From Talinum fruticosum (taxonomy: Eukaryota; Streptophyta; Magnoliopsida; Caryophyllales; Talinaceae): a DNA stretch of 64,000 nucleotides. The notes under the pieces were generated by a model. It saw only the letters and a list, made by a program, of their open reading frames with translations. It searched no databases and was not told where the DNA came from. Numbering within the stretch: the stretch's first letter is position 1; every line of letters starts with the position of its first letter. The stretch is taken from assembly GCA_021018815.1 (NCBI GenBank), contig JAITYX010000025.1, forward strand, positions 4,188,501 to 4,252,500, written 5' to 3'. A program made the position numbers and the translations under genes. Below are positions 35,041-46,581 of the stretch, one piece after another.

Positions 35041-35339
35041 TTTTTTTATTTTTTATGAGCAACCTGCAAGTTAAAAACAAACTAACCTTTCTCAGTTCCT
35101 CTAACGAACCCGAGTAACTCCCTTTACTCGTAGTCCTTTTTGAGGAAGAAGACTCTTGGGAACCCAGATTTGAATAACTTTGGGTTTGGTAAGATTCTAA
35201 GTCTTTTTTAGAAAACCGAGTCTGTGTCTCTTTCTTTTTAAACTTTTTCGTTTTATAAATAGGAGGAAAAGGTTTTCTCCTATAAGTCAGTGCAGGCTCA
35301 GTCCTCTTTTCATGCTTATGAATGGGACTCGTGTTCAGC

Positions 35340-36819
35340 CTTCCCGAACTTCACAGTTCTGGAATCCTTTTGAAAAGCTCTAAGTAGGAATTGGATTCCT
35401 CCTCTTTGTTAAAACCAAGTCCTTCTTTTATGAAGGAGATACATTGAGACCATAAGAGCATGTCAAGGTTTTTCTAACCTTGAGTAAATTTTAAAGCAAG
35501 CTCTTGTGACTCATTGTGCTCTTGCTTCGGATGCTCATTTTCTTTTATGAGTGACTCGGACTTAGTCTCATTAGATTGAGCATTAATCTTGAGTTGTCTT
35601 AGAGTAAGTCTAAGTCTTTCTAATTCATTTTTCAATGAGACGCTCTCAAAATTAACAAACTCAAGTTGTTCTTTAAACTGAGAAGAATTAGAATTGGACT
35701 TTTATTCCAAAGTATAAATATATTTAGCTAAATCAACTTTGGAAAACTTGAGGAAGTATTCAATTACCTCCCGAGGATTTGTTTCCTCACTTGTCCGAGT
35801 GATCCGAGTCTAACTCTTATTCAACTTCGAGTCCGAGAGTGGCATCGGACACTTCGAATCATCCGAGTCCTCATCATCTTCTAATGAGTCTTAATCACTC
35901 CAAGTGGCCATCATAGCCTTCTTCTTTTTCTTTGCCTCTTTCTCCTGGGGCGGCCTTTGACTATGTGTTCCTTGCTGCCACATTCAAAACACCCAAATTT
36001 CTTAGTTAAAGAAAACTTTGAAGGGGAAGAATGTTTACCTTTTCTATCCTTCTTGTATTTCTTATAGAACTCTTCTCTTGGCTTCTTATCCCATCTCTTG
36101 TGCGTCATCATTCTGTTGAAGCCTCCGGCGATAAGTGCCATGGGATCTCATCGGTGCGATGTTCTTTTTAGTGCTGACCTCTGCATTCTCGTCTTCCGAG
36201 TCGATCTCATCGGCGAGTAGCTTCCCAATGAGTTTGTCCGGCTTCGGTAAGGATAGGTTCCGAGCCTCTTCAATGGTTGTCACCTTGGGACCCCATCTTC
36301 TCTTAGGTAGACTTCGAATATCTTTCTGCACATTTCCTCGTGGGAAATCTTTCTACCCAGAGATTTGAGATTGTTAGTGATGTTCTCTTCGGGTTCCATC
36401 TTGAACAACCATTACTTGTGAAGATATTGGCTTATCTTCGCTTGTCTAACTTTGCTTGTCCCGTCATAAGTGTTGACAAGCGTGCTCCACACTTCATGGG
36501 CTGTGCCACAGGCTGACACTCGGTTGTATTCTTCCGAGCTGATGGCGCACATCGGAATGTTCATCGCATTGATGTTCTTTTTGAAATTCTCTCGCTTCTT
36601 CGGTAGTGTACTCAGCCTTGACTTTGGGCACGAATCTTCTTTCTTCCATCTTCATTGGAATGTAGTTGCCTACTTGTATGATGTTCCGGACATCTTCATC
36701 GTGATTCAGCAGAATGCATTCCATGAGTTTCTTCCGAGTGGACGAAGTTAGATCCTCTCGAACTTTGGGGTATGCTTGGAAGATCTTCCTTCATCGACCT
36801 CTCCATTGTTTTGAGCCAT
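35340..36819 (-). pseudogene. Gag of B with zinc knuckle and coiled-coil tail
   Basis: The start is ATG 36,819 (MAQNNGEVDEGRSS), 61 bases after the primer-binding site start. Capsid-like parts are at 36,494-36,724 and 36,086-36,331 (SLPKRRWGPKVTTIEEARN). The zinc knuckle in 35,911-36,141 reads CFECGSKEHIVKGR, with the last Cys changed to Arg. Downstream a Glu/Leu/Asn-rich, heptad-like tail (about 35,340-35,700) precedes the protease. Frame breaks near 36,760 and between segments show it is inactive. RNA binding and particle assembly are the family roles. Confidence 0.85.
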
Positions 36820-36861
36820 TTGATCTTTAGACCCTTGGATGGTTAGATCCTTTCCGAAAGG

Positions 36862-38381
36862 CTAGGATCCGATACTAATTGAAGGTTTGCTCTTGGAGAG
36901 ATTAAGTCACCCTAGAGGGGGTGAATAGGGTGATGAGGAAATTCGAACAGAGACTGCAAGATTAAATTAAAAACCGACTTTGAAACAGTCCGAGTCTAGA
37001 TTGGACTTAGAAAAATGTGAACTCAAAAATACGTGGAAACCCTCTTGGGGCGGAAAACCACGGTCAGTGCTCGATCCGTCAAATCCACTATTTTGAATCC
37101 ATAAAATATAGTAGAAAGACTCGACCAGAATTGCTCCCTTAGATAATTCCTTACAAGATTTTCCTATACTCGAAGTTCCCTGATCCGATCTAGTACTTCC
37201 TAACCGAGGTAACCTTTACGGTTAGGGACAACCGAGCTGAGTTAACCCTTACAGCTCGGTCAAGGGACCTTACTCGAAAGTGAGAATAAGTGTTTGTGAC
37301 TCGATTACAAGACCTTACGACTCGGAAAGACGTTAAGTACGAGTTGGAATTGTAAGTAGAAGATTGAATAAGAATTATACAGAGAGAGATAATTTTCGAA
37401 ATAGGTTCAGCAATCTTCACGTCTTGTAAAGTGGCTTCTATTTATAGATGACCAGCCAGATTAGCCGTCGTGACTATCTTCCGATTAGAAGTCCTTTGTT
37501 ACCGTTGTAATGGTTTTTCGAGTAACTCGGAAAAATATCCGATGAGGTGTGAACGTTGGGAAACGGCTCTTGACTCCTTTGGATGTCCCGATCCACCGGT
37601 GGTGCCCGAAAAGTAGGGTGAAAACCATCACCGAGCTTGGCGTTGCAGATTTCCAGTTTTGGAAACAAACAACCCCGACACGATGTCTCGGGCCTTGGTC
37701 GAAGTAGACAAAGCCTTGTCTGCTCGGTGACATGACATCGTGAAGTCGGTTACTTTTGTAGGTCAAAAGTAGGATAACCTCGTTTAAATAACCTACAAAA
37801 GTAAATCAATTTGGTTCTCAAAGTATAAAATACTTTGGTCCAAAATTAGACATAGAGAATAATTTAATTAAGATAATTAAGTGCCTAATTATCCGAGTCC
37901 CGAGGGAGTTGAATTTTCTAAGTCTAATATCCATTATTCTCAAATTCCATCCGAGTCAGTCTAAAAGTGAGACAAGTCTGATAGAGAATATCGGAGTAAT
38001 GAGACTTGATCTAGACAAACATAGTTCAAACTAAACGTGCTTGACTTAGAAGGATGAATTTACACTGTAATTGAATCAAACTTAGAATACAAAGTCGGAC
38101 TCGACTTTATGCACGTTAGAGCAAATATTTGAACATGCGATAAATCCGAGTGGCTCGAAGTATGTATGAAAGGATAAGTAAGAGTATGCTTTACGAGTCG
38201 AGTCAGAATCAAGTGAAAACATATGCAATAGTTTCTATAACAGATTGAAAAGATTCTATATCACTCGGAAAAGTTTCTAAAACACTTAGAATGACTTGTA
38301 ATCAAAACTTATAAGAGATGAAGTCTCGTACTGATTCCGTCTAGTACTCGGAATGATATACCTGTAAATTCCGAGTCTTCA
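36862..38381 (-). repeat. 5' LTR (36,880-38,381) and primer-binding site of B
   Basis: LTR of 1,502 bp starting TGAAGACTCGGAATTTAC at 38,381 and ending GCAAACCTTCA at 36,880. The primer-binding site follows on the minus strand as ATTAGTATCGGATCC (36,865-36,879), a degenerate copy of TGGTATCAGAGCC. The TATA box is at 37,437-37,446. Directly upstream of the LTR start lies the truncated 3' LTR of A. Confidence 0.9.
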
Positions 38382-39284
38382 GCTTGAATGTATAGATGAC
38401 CAAGCGGAGCAGCCGTTGAGACTGGTTTCAAGACCGAAGTCTCAACTAGTAGTTGGAAGGGCTTTTCCGAGTCACTCAAAAAGATCCGTTGGTGTGTAAA
38501 CGTTGGGCAATGGCTATTTGCTCCAAAAGGTGTTCCAATCAACTGGTGTTGTCTAAAAGAAAGGGAAACCACCGTTGAGCCTCGGCGTTAGATTTTTCTA
38601 GTTTTAGAAATAGACAGCCCTAACACGATGTCCGAGTCCTGTCCGGAAATGGCTAAAATTGTCTGTCGGTGTTTAACGACTACAAGCCGATTACTTTTAA
38701 AATTCAAAAAATAGATTAACTTTGTTTGAATAACCTATAAAACCAAAGAGCATTGGTTCTCAAAGTGTTAAATACTTTGGTTCAAAGTTAGGCACGGATA
38801 ATAATTAAATTAGTATAACTAAATTCTTAATTATCTTCGTCCTAGAAGAGTGGAATATTCTTAGTTTAATATCAAGTAGGTTCAAACTCGGATCAGAATA
38901 ACTCTTACAAAGATCAAGTACAAGAATAATCAAACAGTGAAAATGAACTTGATCTATCAAATAATCTTCTAAGAGATAGACTGACTTAGACGAACTTAGT
39001 AGAGAATAACTTGATTCCGAGTTAGCAAACACAATGAGTACTTTGAAAAGATGGGTTAAAAGAATTATTTGATCATGCGATGGTTCAAGTAGATTCCGAG
39101 TAGGTCAGAATCCCTCAGCAGAGAAGATAGAAAACAAAGTGATATCCGAGTTACTCGGAACAAGGATGAAAACTTTGATATGAGTTTCTATATAGCTCAA
39201 AATGAGTTGCAATCAAAACATCGAGAGATAGAAGTTTATACCGAGACTTTCATAAAAAATTTAGAGTTAAAATCCGAGTCTTCA
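38382..39284 (-). repeat. Truncated 3' LTR of Sirevirus A (U3 portion)
   Basis: 903 bp running from the LTR start at 39,284 (after the polypurine tract) to about the TATA box (TATAGATGACC near 38,391), where it joins the start of the B LTR. The R and U5 part is missing. The joint reads GAGTCTTCAGCTTGAATG; the LTR also has ATCTTCAAGTCTTG upstream of the TATA complement, so a short TCTTCA homology may have guided the join. Confidence 0.75.
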
Positions 39285-39646
39285 ATCTTCCCCTTTTTGA
39301 TGAAAGACAATCCATTATTAAGATAGAAACTTGTTAATACAAATTAAGTTTTCAGTGTCACCGATCAGTATTACAGCATGTAGAATATAAAGAAATTCTA
39401 GATCAAAGCATGACTTATAAGCCGATATTAGAACCAATACAGATTTCTTAGTAGATAAGATAAAAAGTAAAAGAAACTCGGAAATTATGAGAGTGTAGAA
39501 AAGATGAACATTAATGATTATTCATTAAAAAAATTATTTACAACAAAGAGAGGAGAGAAACTCCCTAAGCGCAACATTAAGGTTTCTATTTTTCTCCCCT
39601 AGCATTTCAGCAAAAAGGAGGGAAGAAAAGTTGAAAGTGAATACAC
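39285..39646 (-). other. A polypurine tract and 3' non-coding region
   Basis: The polypurine tract AAAAAGGGGAAGA lies directly before the LTR (39,285-39,299, minus strand). A second tract, GGGGAGAAAAATAGAAA, is at about 39,582-39,601. No gene. Confidence 0.75.
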
Positions 39647-41139
39647 TTAATGTTGGACACACAAAAAAAAACAAAAAAAAGTATAAAGATTAGGATGATG
39701 GAGGTGGTTGGTTTGAGGAGGATGGAAGAGCAGTGCGCTTGCGGTGGTAAGTCCGAAAGGAGGTGGTAAATCGCGGCGAAGATGGCTCGGGATGTTGGGA
39801 AGTGGCTCGGACACTGGCGGTCGAGTCAAGACAATGTCATCCTCGGGCTCGTCTTCCTGGAAGACTACATGGGCTTCAAAGTCAGCTGGTTTGGACGGTC
39901 CAACGTCCCCAGCATCTTCCGATCCACTCGGATTTGAGGACATCGGCTCGGGTTCGGGCTCTATAGCCCCCTTGTCTTTTAGTAAAGCATCCTCTTCTTG
40001 CCCTCCTTCTTCCTCGGTTATGTCGGAGGATTATGAGTCCTGCATCGCCTTCGTTCGCGCTCTCGAAGAATTTGGAGCTATTCGCGTTGCTCGTTAAGAA
40101 TCCCTTTGAACTCAACTATCGGGATTGACACTCCTGAATCTGGGATTGGCCGGTCTTCCGGTGAATGACCATGCCACGGAAAATAGGCTTAAAAGAGCGA
40201 ACAACTTACCGAAGTTGGTCAGCTGTTGAGACGAGTTTTTCGACCAAGGCAGCAAATGCGCCAGCTGAGAGAGGAGGGGCCAACCGAAGTGGATGGTTGA
40301 ATGGGTTTAATCCGAGTCCGGGGAGGAGGAGAGACATGTTCCAACTAAGAAGAGTGAACCCATTGACCAGGTTTAACCTCGCTGGTATCCATACCCCGGA
40401 AGTTGTTTTCGGCCTAAAACTATGGCCGACTTAGAAATAGCTGAGGGATCCGAGGGAAGGGCGATCTTGAATTGTTTGAAGATAAGAGAGAGAAGAGCTC
40501 CAAAAGGAAAAGGAGCGAATTTCTTTGATTGAGCAGGCACTTGAGCCATTTTATCGATAATGAAAGGAAAGAGGTCTACGTTGTAGCTCTCCATAACCTC
40601 AAACAAAACTTTGAGAACCCCGGAGTTTGGGTTCTCCTTGCTTGAGTGGTGAGCAAAGAACGTTCGCATCGGAATGTAGCAGAGCAATCTGAACTCATTT
40701 TTCATGTGAGTCACATAGAAATCTTTTACGTGCTCAGGCACTTCTTTGGCAAATTTGTCGAAGAAGTCATCAACAATCTCTAAGAATGGAATGTGGATGG
40801 GATTAAAAAAAGTTAAGTAACATTGAAAAGTTTATGAAGAAGAGGGAGGTTGATTCTCATAGTGGTACCTTGAACTTTGGTAGTGATGACACCTCCGAGA
40901 GAAGGTTTTGTTGGCGTAGAACTCAACAACGAGTTCTGGATAAATGAAATTACTGAAGCATAGATAGTTGTATACTCTAGTTTCTTGAATAAATTTAAGC
41001 CAAGAGACGGAGGTGGTTTTGAAAAACTTGTCGTCCAACGTGAAGTGCTTGGACAACAAACACTTTTTAGGGATCGGACGTACCCTCTTGAGTTATCTTT
41101 CGGGCCTTCTTTGTTGCAGACCCCATGAACTTGGAAGTA
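39647..41139 (-). pseudogene. Sirevirus accessory (env-like) ORF of A
   Basis: The likely start is ATG near 41,139 (MHKHGSTSKFMGSATKK). Segments: FTLDDKFFKTTSVSWLKFIQ (40,832-41,059); SYIPMRTFFAHHSSKENPN-like text in 40,373-40,741, followed by DLFPFIIDKMAQVPAQSKKF and PFGALLSLIFKQFKIALPS; then a helical region and an acidic C-terminus in 39,647-39,943 with EDEPEDDIVLTRPPVSEPLP. The latter motif is conserved in B and G, so the tail is under some constraint or recently shared. Frame breaks occur between segments. Function unknown; see the S1 copy. Confidence 0.68.
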
Positions 41140-41682
41140 GAACCGTGTTTATGCATTATGAGAGTGGAGAGATGAGAGGTTACTTGAGAAGAGAGCTAGA
41201 GAGAGAGAGAGAGAAAGAGAGACCTATTAGAGCAAGAAATGAGTATGGGGAAGCGGAGTATTTCGTGTGAAAAGAGTAAGGCACAAAGTGAAGAAATGAT
41301 GAAAAATAGATGTTATATATAGAGAAGACGAAAATGTCCTTCAACCTTCTTTATTAACGTTTAAATGATATTCTTAGACAAACATGATTTACAGCGAGTC
41401 CAAAAGCTACAATTCCAAGCATTTGTCTCTCTAACGGTTCGGATTCTTTGAAAATGACTCATGTCGAGAGAGAAAGAGAAGAAAAAAACTTTCTAAGATT
41501 CTCCATTCATAAAGAGATTCTCAAAAGTTTGGTGTTCATTTTGAGCAAAGAGTAAGTCTGACTCAGTATGGTTTACGAGCGACTCGAAAGCAATTTACCA
41601 GCTTGCTCGGTCTCATTGTAAAGTCAACTGATCCATTTGTTAATCAAGTAAAACTCACAAAATAAACATATAAAATAGACAA
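41140..41682 (-). promoter_or_regulatory. Internal promoter region upstream of the A accessory ORF
   Basis: Non-coding spacer with TATA box CTATATATAACA at 41,312-41,323 (minus strand), about 175 bp before the ATG, and a GA-rich leader. It is the counterpart of 4,429-4,437 and 31,521-31,530. Confidence 0.58.
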
Positions 41683-43150
41683 TCATGCATTAATCATGCC
41701 AAGCTCATTCCTAATCAAATAAAACTGATCCTCACCAAGTAACTTAGTGAAAATATCAGCTAATTGATATTTTCCTAGGAATGAATTCAAGTTTAATATC
41801 ACCTTTCTTAGAATGATCTCTAGGAAAATGACACTCGACCATAATATGCTTTGTCTTTGAATGCTGAACTGGACTCTTAGTGATGCTAATTGCACTCTAA
41901 TTACAATACTTGATTGTGATAGATTTGAATGAAAGTCCAAGATCCTTCAATCTGTTGCTTGATCAAAGAAGTCGAGCACAAGCACGCTCCAGCTGCAATG
42001 TACTCGGCTTCGGTAGTTGATAGAGTAATTGTGTTATACTTTATTGAGTGCCAAAATATGAGGGATTGACCCAGAAATTAGCATGCTCCTAATGTGCTCT
42101 TTCTATGAATTTTATAACAAGCATAGTCAGCATTTGAGTATCAAATGAGGGTCGGTTCCGAGTCTCTTGAAAACCATAGACCAAGATTCCGAGTTCCTGC
42201 AAGATATCTAAAAATCCTCTTCACCGCGAGTGAGATGTGGTTCTTTTGGATTAGCTTGAAATCTTGCACATAGACATACACTAAACATAAGGTTTGCCCT
42301 ACTGGATGTGAGCTATAGCAGAGATCCCTATCATGCCTCTATAGAGTTTATGATCTACTACTTTACCTTTTTCGTCCGAGTCTAGTTTCATGTCTGCTAC
42401 TCATGGGGGTTGCTGCATGTTTTACATCATGAAGCTTGTACTTCTTCACCAACTCCGTGGTATACTTAGATTGATGAACATAGACGCCAAGTTTATCTTG
42501 TTTGATTTGTAGACCAAGAAAGAAATTAAGCTCTCCTATCATGCTCATTTGAAACTCCTGTCTCATGAACTCGGAAAACTCTCAACGGAGTTTAGTGGCT
42601 CCCAAAATAATATCATCAACATAAATCGAGCAATAAAGAAAGATCTCCCCTTGGTTTTTATGAAAAGAGTTTTGTCAATCTGACCTCTTTTGAAATCATT
42701 TTCAACCAGGAAGTTGCTCAATCTTTCATTGTAAGCTCTGGGAGCTTGTTTAAGACCATATAAAACTTTTTGCAATTTGAAAAAATTATTTATAAATTCC
42801 GAGTTTCAAATCCAGGAGGTTGCACAACATAGACTTCCTCTTAAATGAAGCCATTCAGAAAACCACATTTAACATCCGTTTGATACAATTTAATATTCAT
42901 GCAAATGCAAATGCCAATAGGATTCTAATTGCTTCAATCCTAGCAAGTGGTGTAACGGTTTCCCCACAATCAATCCCTTCGCCTTATTTTGAGAACCAAC
43001 CCATCCTCATCCAGTTTGTTTTTTAAAACCCATTTGGTTCCTATATCAGGCTGGTCGGAAAGTCATTTGGTCAAAGTTCGGACTTTGGTTTCTTTGAAAT
43101 TGATTAAGCTCTTCTTGCATTGCCTCTATCCATGCGAGGTTCATTTAGGG
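41683..43150 (-). pseudogene. Reverse transcriptase and RNase H of A
   Basis: RT core parts are at 42,563-42,775 (LYGLKQAPRAYNERLSNFLV, where the usual Trp is lost) and 42,363-42,566 (MIGELNFFLGLQIKQDK). The catalytic YVDD codons are still present at 42,612-42,623, but a one-base loss just before them shifts the frame. RNase H runs from about 42,350 to the stop at 41,683, and ends ELGMINA as in S1. The C-terminal 85 codons are open but read partly out of frame. Confidence 0.88.
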
Positions 43151-43559
43151 CCTTTAGTGCATTTTTGGTTTCTATTAATGATACAAATGCAGTGAATGTA
43201 CATAGATTTTGCAAAGAAGAACGAGTTCTTACCCAACTATTAATGTTAGACAGAATGTTCTCGAGCGGGTGGCTCGATGCATATTTGAATGTTCAACCTA
43301 TTCTCCGGTTCAACAGGTTTGTTGGTTGAACTGGCTGATCTTAAGTAGTCTAAGCTTGCTAAGTTTGCTCATTCGCTTCTCCTTCGACGATTCGAGTTGG
43401 CTCTTTAGTTGGTTTAGTCTCGAGTCATGATGTTCCGAGCTGTCTCATTCTCGGTTGCTTTCGTCTCACTCTTTCTAAGCTCAGCTTCAACAAGATTATC
43501 TTCATCTTAACCGAGTTTCGGATCTGAAAAGGATGACTCCCTTATTTTTTCGTGATCAA

Positions 43560-44391
43560 TCTCATCAAACATAATGTGTATACTTTCTTCAACTTTTTTA
43601 GTTCTTTTATAAAAAAACACGATAAACGATGCTTGTGAGATGAGTAACCCATAAATATACCTTCATCCGACCTAGCATCAAAGTTGGTTAGGTGATCCTT
43701 ACCGTTATTGTGAACAAAGCACTTACATCCAAAGGGTCTAAATACATGAGATGTTGGGCCTCTTTCCCTTGTAAACCTCGTAGTGAATTTTCTTTAAGAT
43801 GGGTCCGATGAGGCATATGTTCAGGTGTGTAGTTTGTCTGTGTTGACTACCTCATCCCGTAAATAGTAAGGAAGATCATTTTCAATCCTCATTGTCCTTC
43901 CTATTTCATCAAGAGTTTAGTTCTTTTTCTCCACTACTCCATTTTGTTGAGTAGTTCTGGGTGCTGAGAAGTTGTGAGAGATAGCATTCTTGTCACAAAA
44001 CTCTGCAAATTCTAAGTAGTCGAACTCCCTTCCATGGTCGGTTTGAACTCTTCTAATATGAGTCTAAGACTCCTCTTGAATTTTCCTGCAGAGCTTGCTG
44101 AACTCTTTGAAAGCTTCATTTTTGTTCTTGAGAAAACAAACCCAGATAAATCGTGAATAATAATCAACACTCACAAGTACATATGATTTACCTTCGAGAC
44201 TTTTCACGAGAGATTTCACAACATAAATCCATATGAAGCAATTCAAGCACTTTGGATGTGGAAACTGTTTTTATGTTTCTTAAATGCACAGTTAGGTAAC
44301 CCCTAACTAAACCATGAGATGCAACCTTTTGGATAGTGTGCATGCTAACATGACCTAGTCTACGATGCCATGTCCAAGAATCATCATGCAA
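43560..44391 (-). pseudogene. Integrase of A
   Basis: The pre-integrase segment (44,188-44,391) has WTWHRRLGHVSMHTIQK. The core has SLEGKSYVLVSVDYYSRFIW (second Asp of VDD is Tyr), QTDHGREF near 44,035 and TQQNGVVEKKN near 43,920. The C-terminal part around 43,640-43,740 has the CFVHNNGKDHLT region. The pre-integrase Cys pair region is deleted between about 44,260 and 44,280. Stops occur within the core. Confidence 0.85.
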
Positions 44392-44579
44392 TGATGCTTT
44401 TAAACAATATAAATTCTGACTTGGATCGAAAGAGGAATAGTATAATTATTACCCGATCTCTTACCCGAGAGCTTAGTCTCATTAGTAGTTGCATCAGAAA
44501 TATAGTAGTTCGTCCGAGTGAATCTTACCTCTTGACCTTTGTCACACAACCGAGAGATGCTTGAGTAAATTATACTTTA

Positions 44580-44770
44580 ATCCCTTGACAAGATAGATAG
44601 GGTTGCCCAGGTTGTCTCCTTTCCCAATCTCACTAATTCCAACTATCTTGCCCTTACTTGTCATCTCCAAAAGTGACTTTACCTCCTTTGAAATCTTCTA
44701 ACTCGGAAAAGAGTCTTGAATCTCCCGACATGTGGCGTGAGCAACCGCTGTCCAAGTACCAATGACCTTT
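44580..44770 (-). pseudogene. Protease of A
   Basis: WYLDSGCSRHMSGD is readable in one frame, with DSGC codons at the complement of 44,741-44,752. It is the best preserved protease active site of the set. Frame breaks follow within 60 bp. Confidence 0.72.
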
Positions 44771-45075
44771 TGTCCTTGTCCGAGTTACCTTGCAAGTCAA
44801 AAACACACTAACCCTTCTCACTTCCTATAACGAACCCAGCGAACTCCCTTTACTTGTGGTCCTTTTATGAGGAAGAAGACTCTTAAGAACCTATATTTGA
44901 ATGACTTTGGGTGTGGTTTGATTCTGAGTCTTCTTTTTACAAAACTGAGCCTCGTGTCTCTTTCTTTTGAAAATCTTTCTTATATAAACAGGTGGAGAAA
45001 TTTTTTACAAAACTAGTCCGGGCTCAATCCTTCTTTCATTCTTATGAATAGGACCATTCTCAGCCTTCTTGAAAT

Positions 45076-46540
45076 TTACAGTTCTAGAATCCTTTTTAAA
45101 AGATTTGAGTAGGAATTAGATTCCTCCTCTTCGTTAAAACCAAGTCCTTCTTCCTTAAAGGAGACACATAGAGAGCCTAAAAGCATGGCAAGGTTTTTCT
45201 TACCTTGAGTAAATTTCAAAACAAGCTCTTGAGACTCATTGAGCTTTCTTTTGAGATGCTCATTTTGTATTTTGATTGACTCGGACTCGGTCTCAATATC
45301 TTCAGTACTAGTCTTGAGTTCTTTGAGAGTTAGTCTTAGTTTTTCCAATTCATTGTTCAAACAATTGCTCTCGAAGTAAGAGACTCAAGTTGTTCTTTGA
45401 ACCGAGAAGAATTAGAATTGAACTTTCTTCTAAAGTGTAAATATATTTAGCCAAATCAATTTTGGAGAACTTGAGAAAATATTCAATTACCTCCTAAGGA
45501 CTTGTGTCCTTAGTCTCGGAGTTGTTAGAATCGACTCGGATTTAGGTTTGGAGTCCGTTAGTGCCATTAAACACTTTGAGTCATCAGAATCATCATCTTC
45601 TTCGGATGAGTCGCCATCACTACATGTGGTCATCATAGCCTTCTTCTTCTTTCTGTCCTTCTTTCTCTTCGGACGAGTCCTTGACTATGTGATCTTTGCT
45701 GCCATATTCAAAACAACGAAGAGTTCTTAGTTAAGTATAACTTTGAAGGGGAAGAATATGTACCTTTTCTGTCGTTCTTATCTTTCTTGTAGAACTCTTC
45801 CTTTGCCCTTATTTCCCATTTCTTATGCTTCATCATTCTTTTGAAGCCTCGGCCATTAAGTGCCTTTGGGTCTTCTTCGAGTGTGAGGAACTCGGACTTT
45901 CCCTTCTACTTTTTTATACCTTTAGCACAATGTTCTTTTTGGTGCCGACCTCGACATCGTCTTCTTCTAAGTGAATTTCATGGGTAAGTAGCTTCCCAAT
46001 CAGTTCGTCCGGCTTTAGTTGAGAAAGGTTATGAGCTTACTCAATGGCTGTCACCTTGGGACCCTATCTTCTCTTTGGTAGACTCCTCAAAATTTTTCTG
46101 CATATTTCTTCTTGAAAAATCTTTCTACCCAAAGATTTGAGATTGTCTCGTAATTATCTTCGCCTGTTTCACTTGACTTGTACCTTCATATGTGTTGACA
46201 AGAGTGTGCTACACAGCTTTTGTTGTGTCATAGGCTAACACTATGTTGTATTCTTTAGAGCTGATAGCACACATCAGAATGTTCATTGCATTGATGTTCT
46301 TTATGAACTTCTCCGACTCCTCATTGGTGTACTCGATCTTTTCTTTAGGCACGGATCTTGTTCCTTCCATCTTCATTGTAACGTGGTTGCCTTCTTGGAT
46401 AATGTTCCGGACATCTTCATCGTTGTCCAACAGAAAGCACTCCATTAGTTTCTTCCAGAGTGCATGATGTTTGATCCTTTAAAATTTGGTGGTTTGGTGG
46501 AAGACCTTCCTTCATCGAACTCTCCAATGCTCCGAGTCAT
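45076..46540 (-). pseudogene. Gag of A with coiled-coil tail
   Basis: A likely start is the ATG at 46,540 (MTRSIGEFDEG). The main capsid stretch is 46,209-46,445 (MECFLLDNDEDVRNIIQEGN). The zinc knuckle near 45,690-45,720 is damaged (CFEYGSKDHIVKDS, two Cys lost). The tail at 45,076-45,360 is open for 94 codons, has leucines spaced as in a coiled coil (LEKLRLTLKELKTS) and ends just before the protease region. The tail probably promotes Gag multimerisation; that is an inference. Confidence 0.82.
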
Positions 46541-46581
46541 CCGATCTTTATACATTTGGATTGTTAGATCCTTTTTGAAAG

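Noticed and set aside
26656..39284. Element B as a simple insertion into the 3' LTR of A
   Set aside because: The LTR left of B (26,656-27,797) overlaps the retained part of the A LTR (both contain the TATA region), so they cannot be halves of one LTR. It fits the F fragment at 48,075-48,374 instead.
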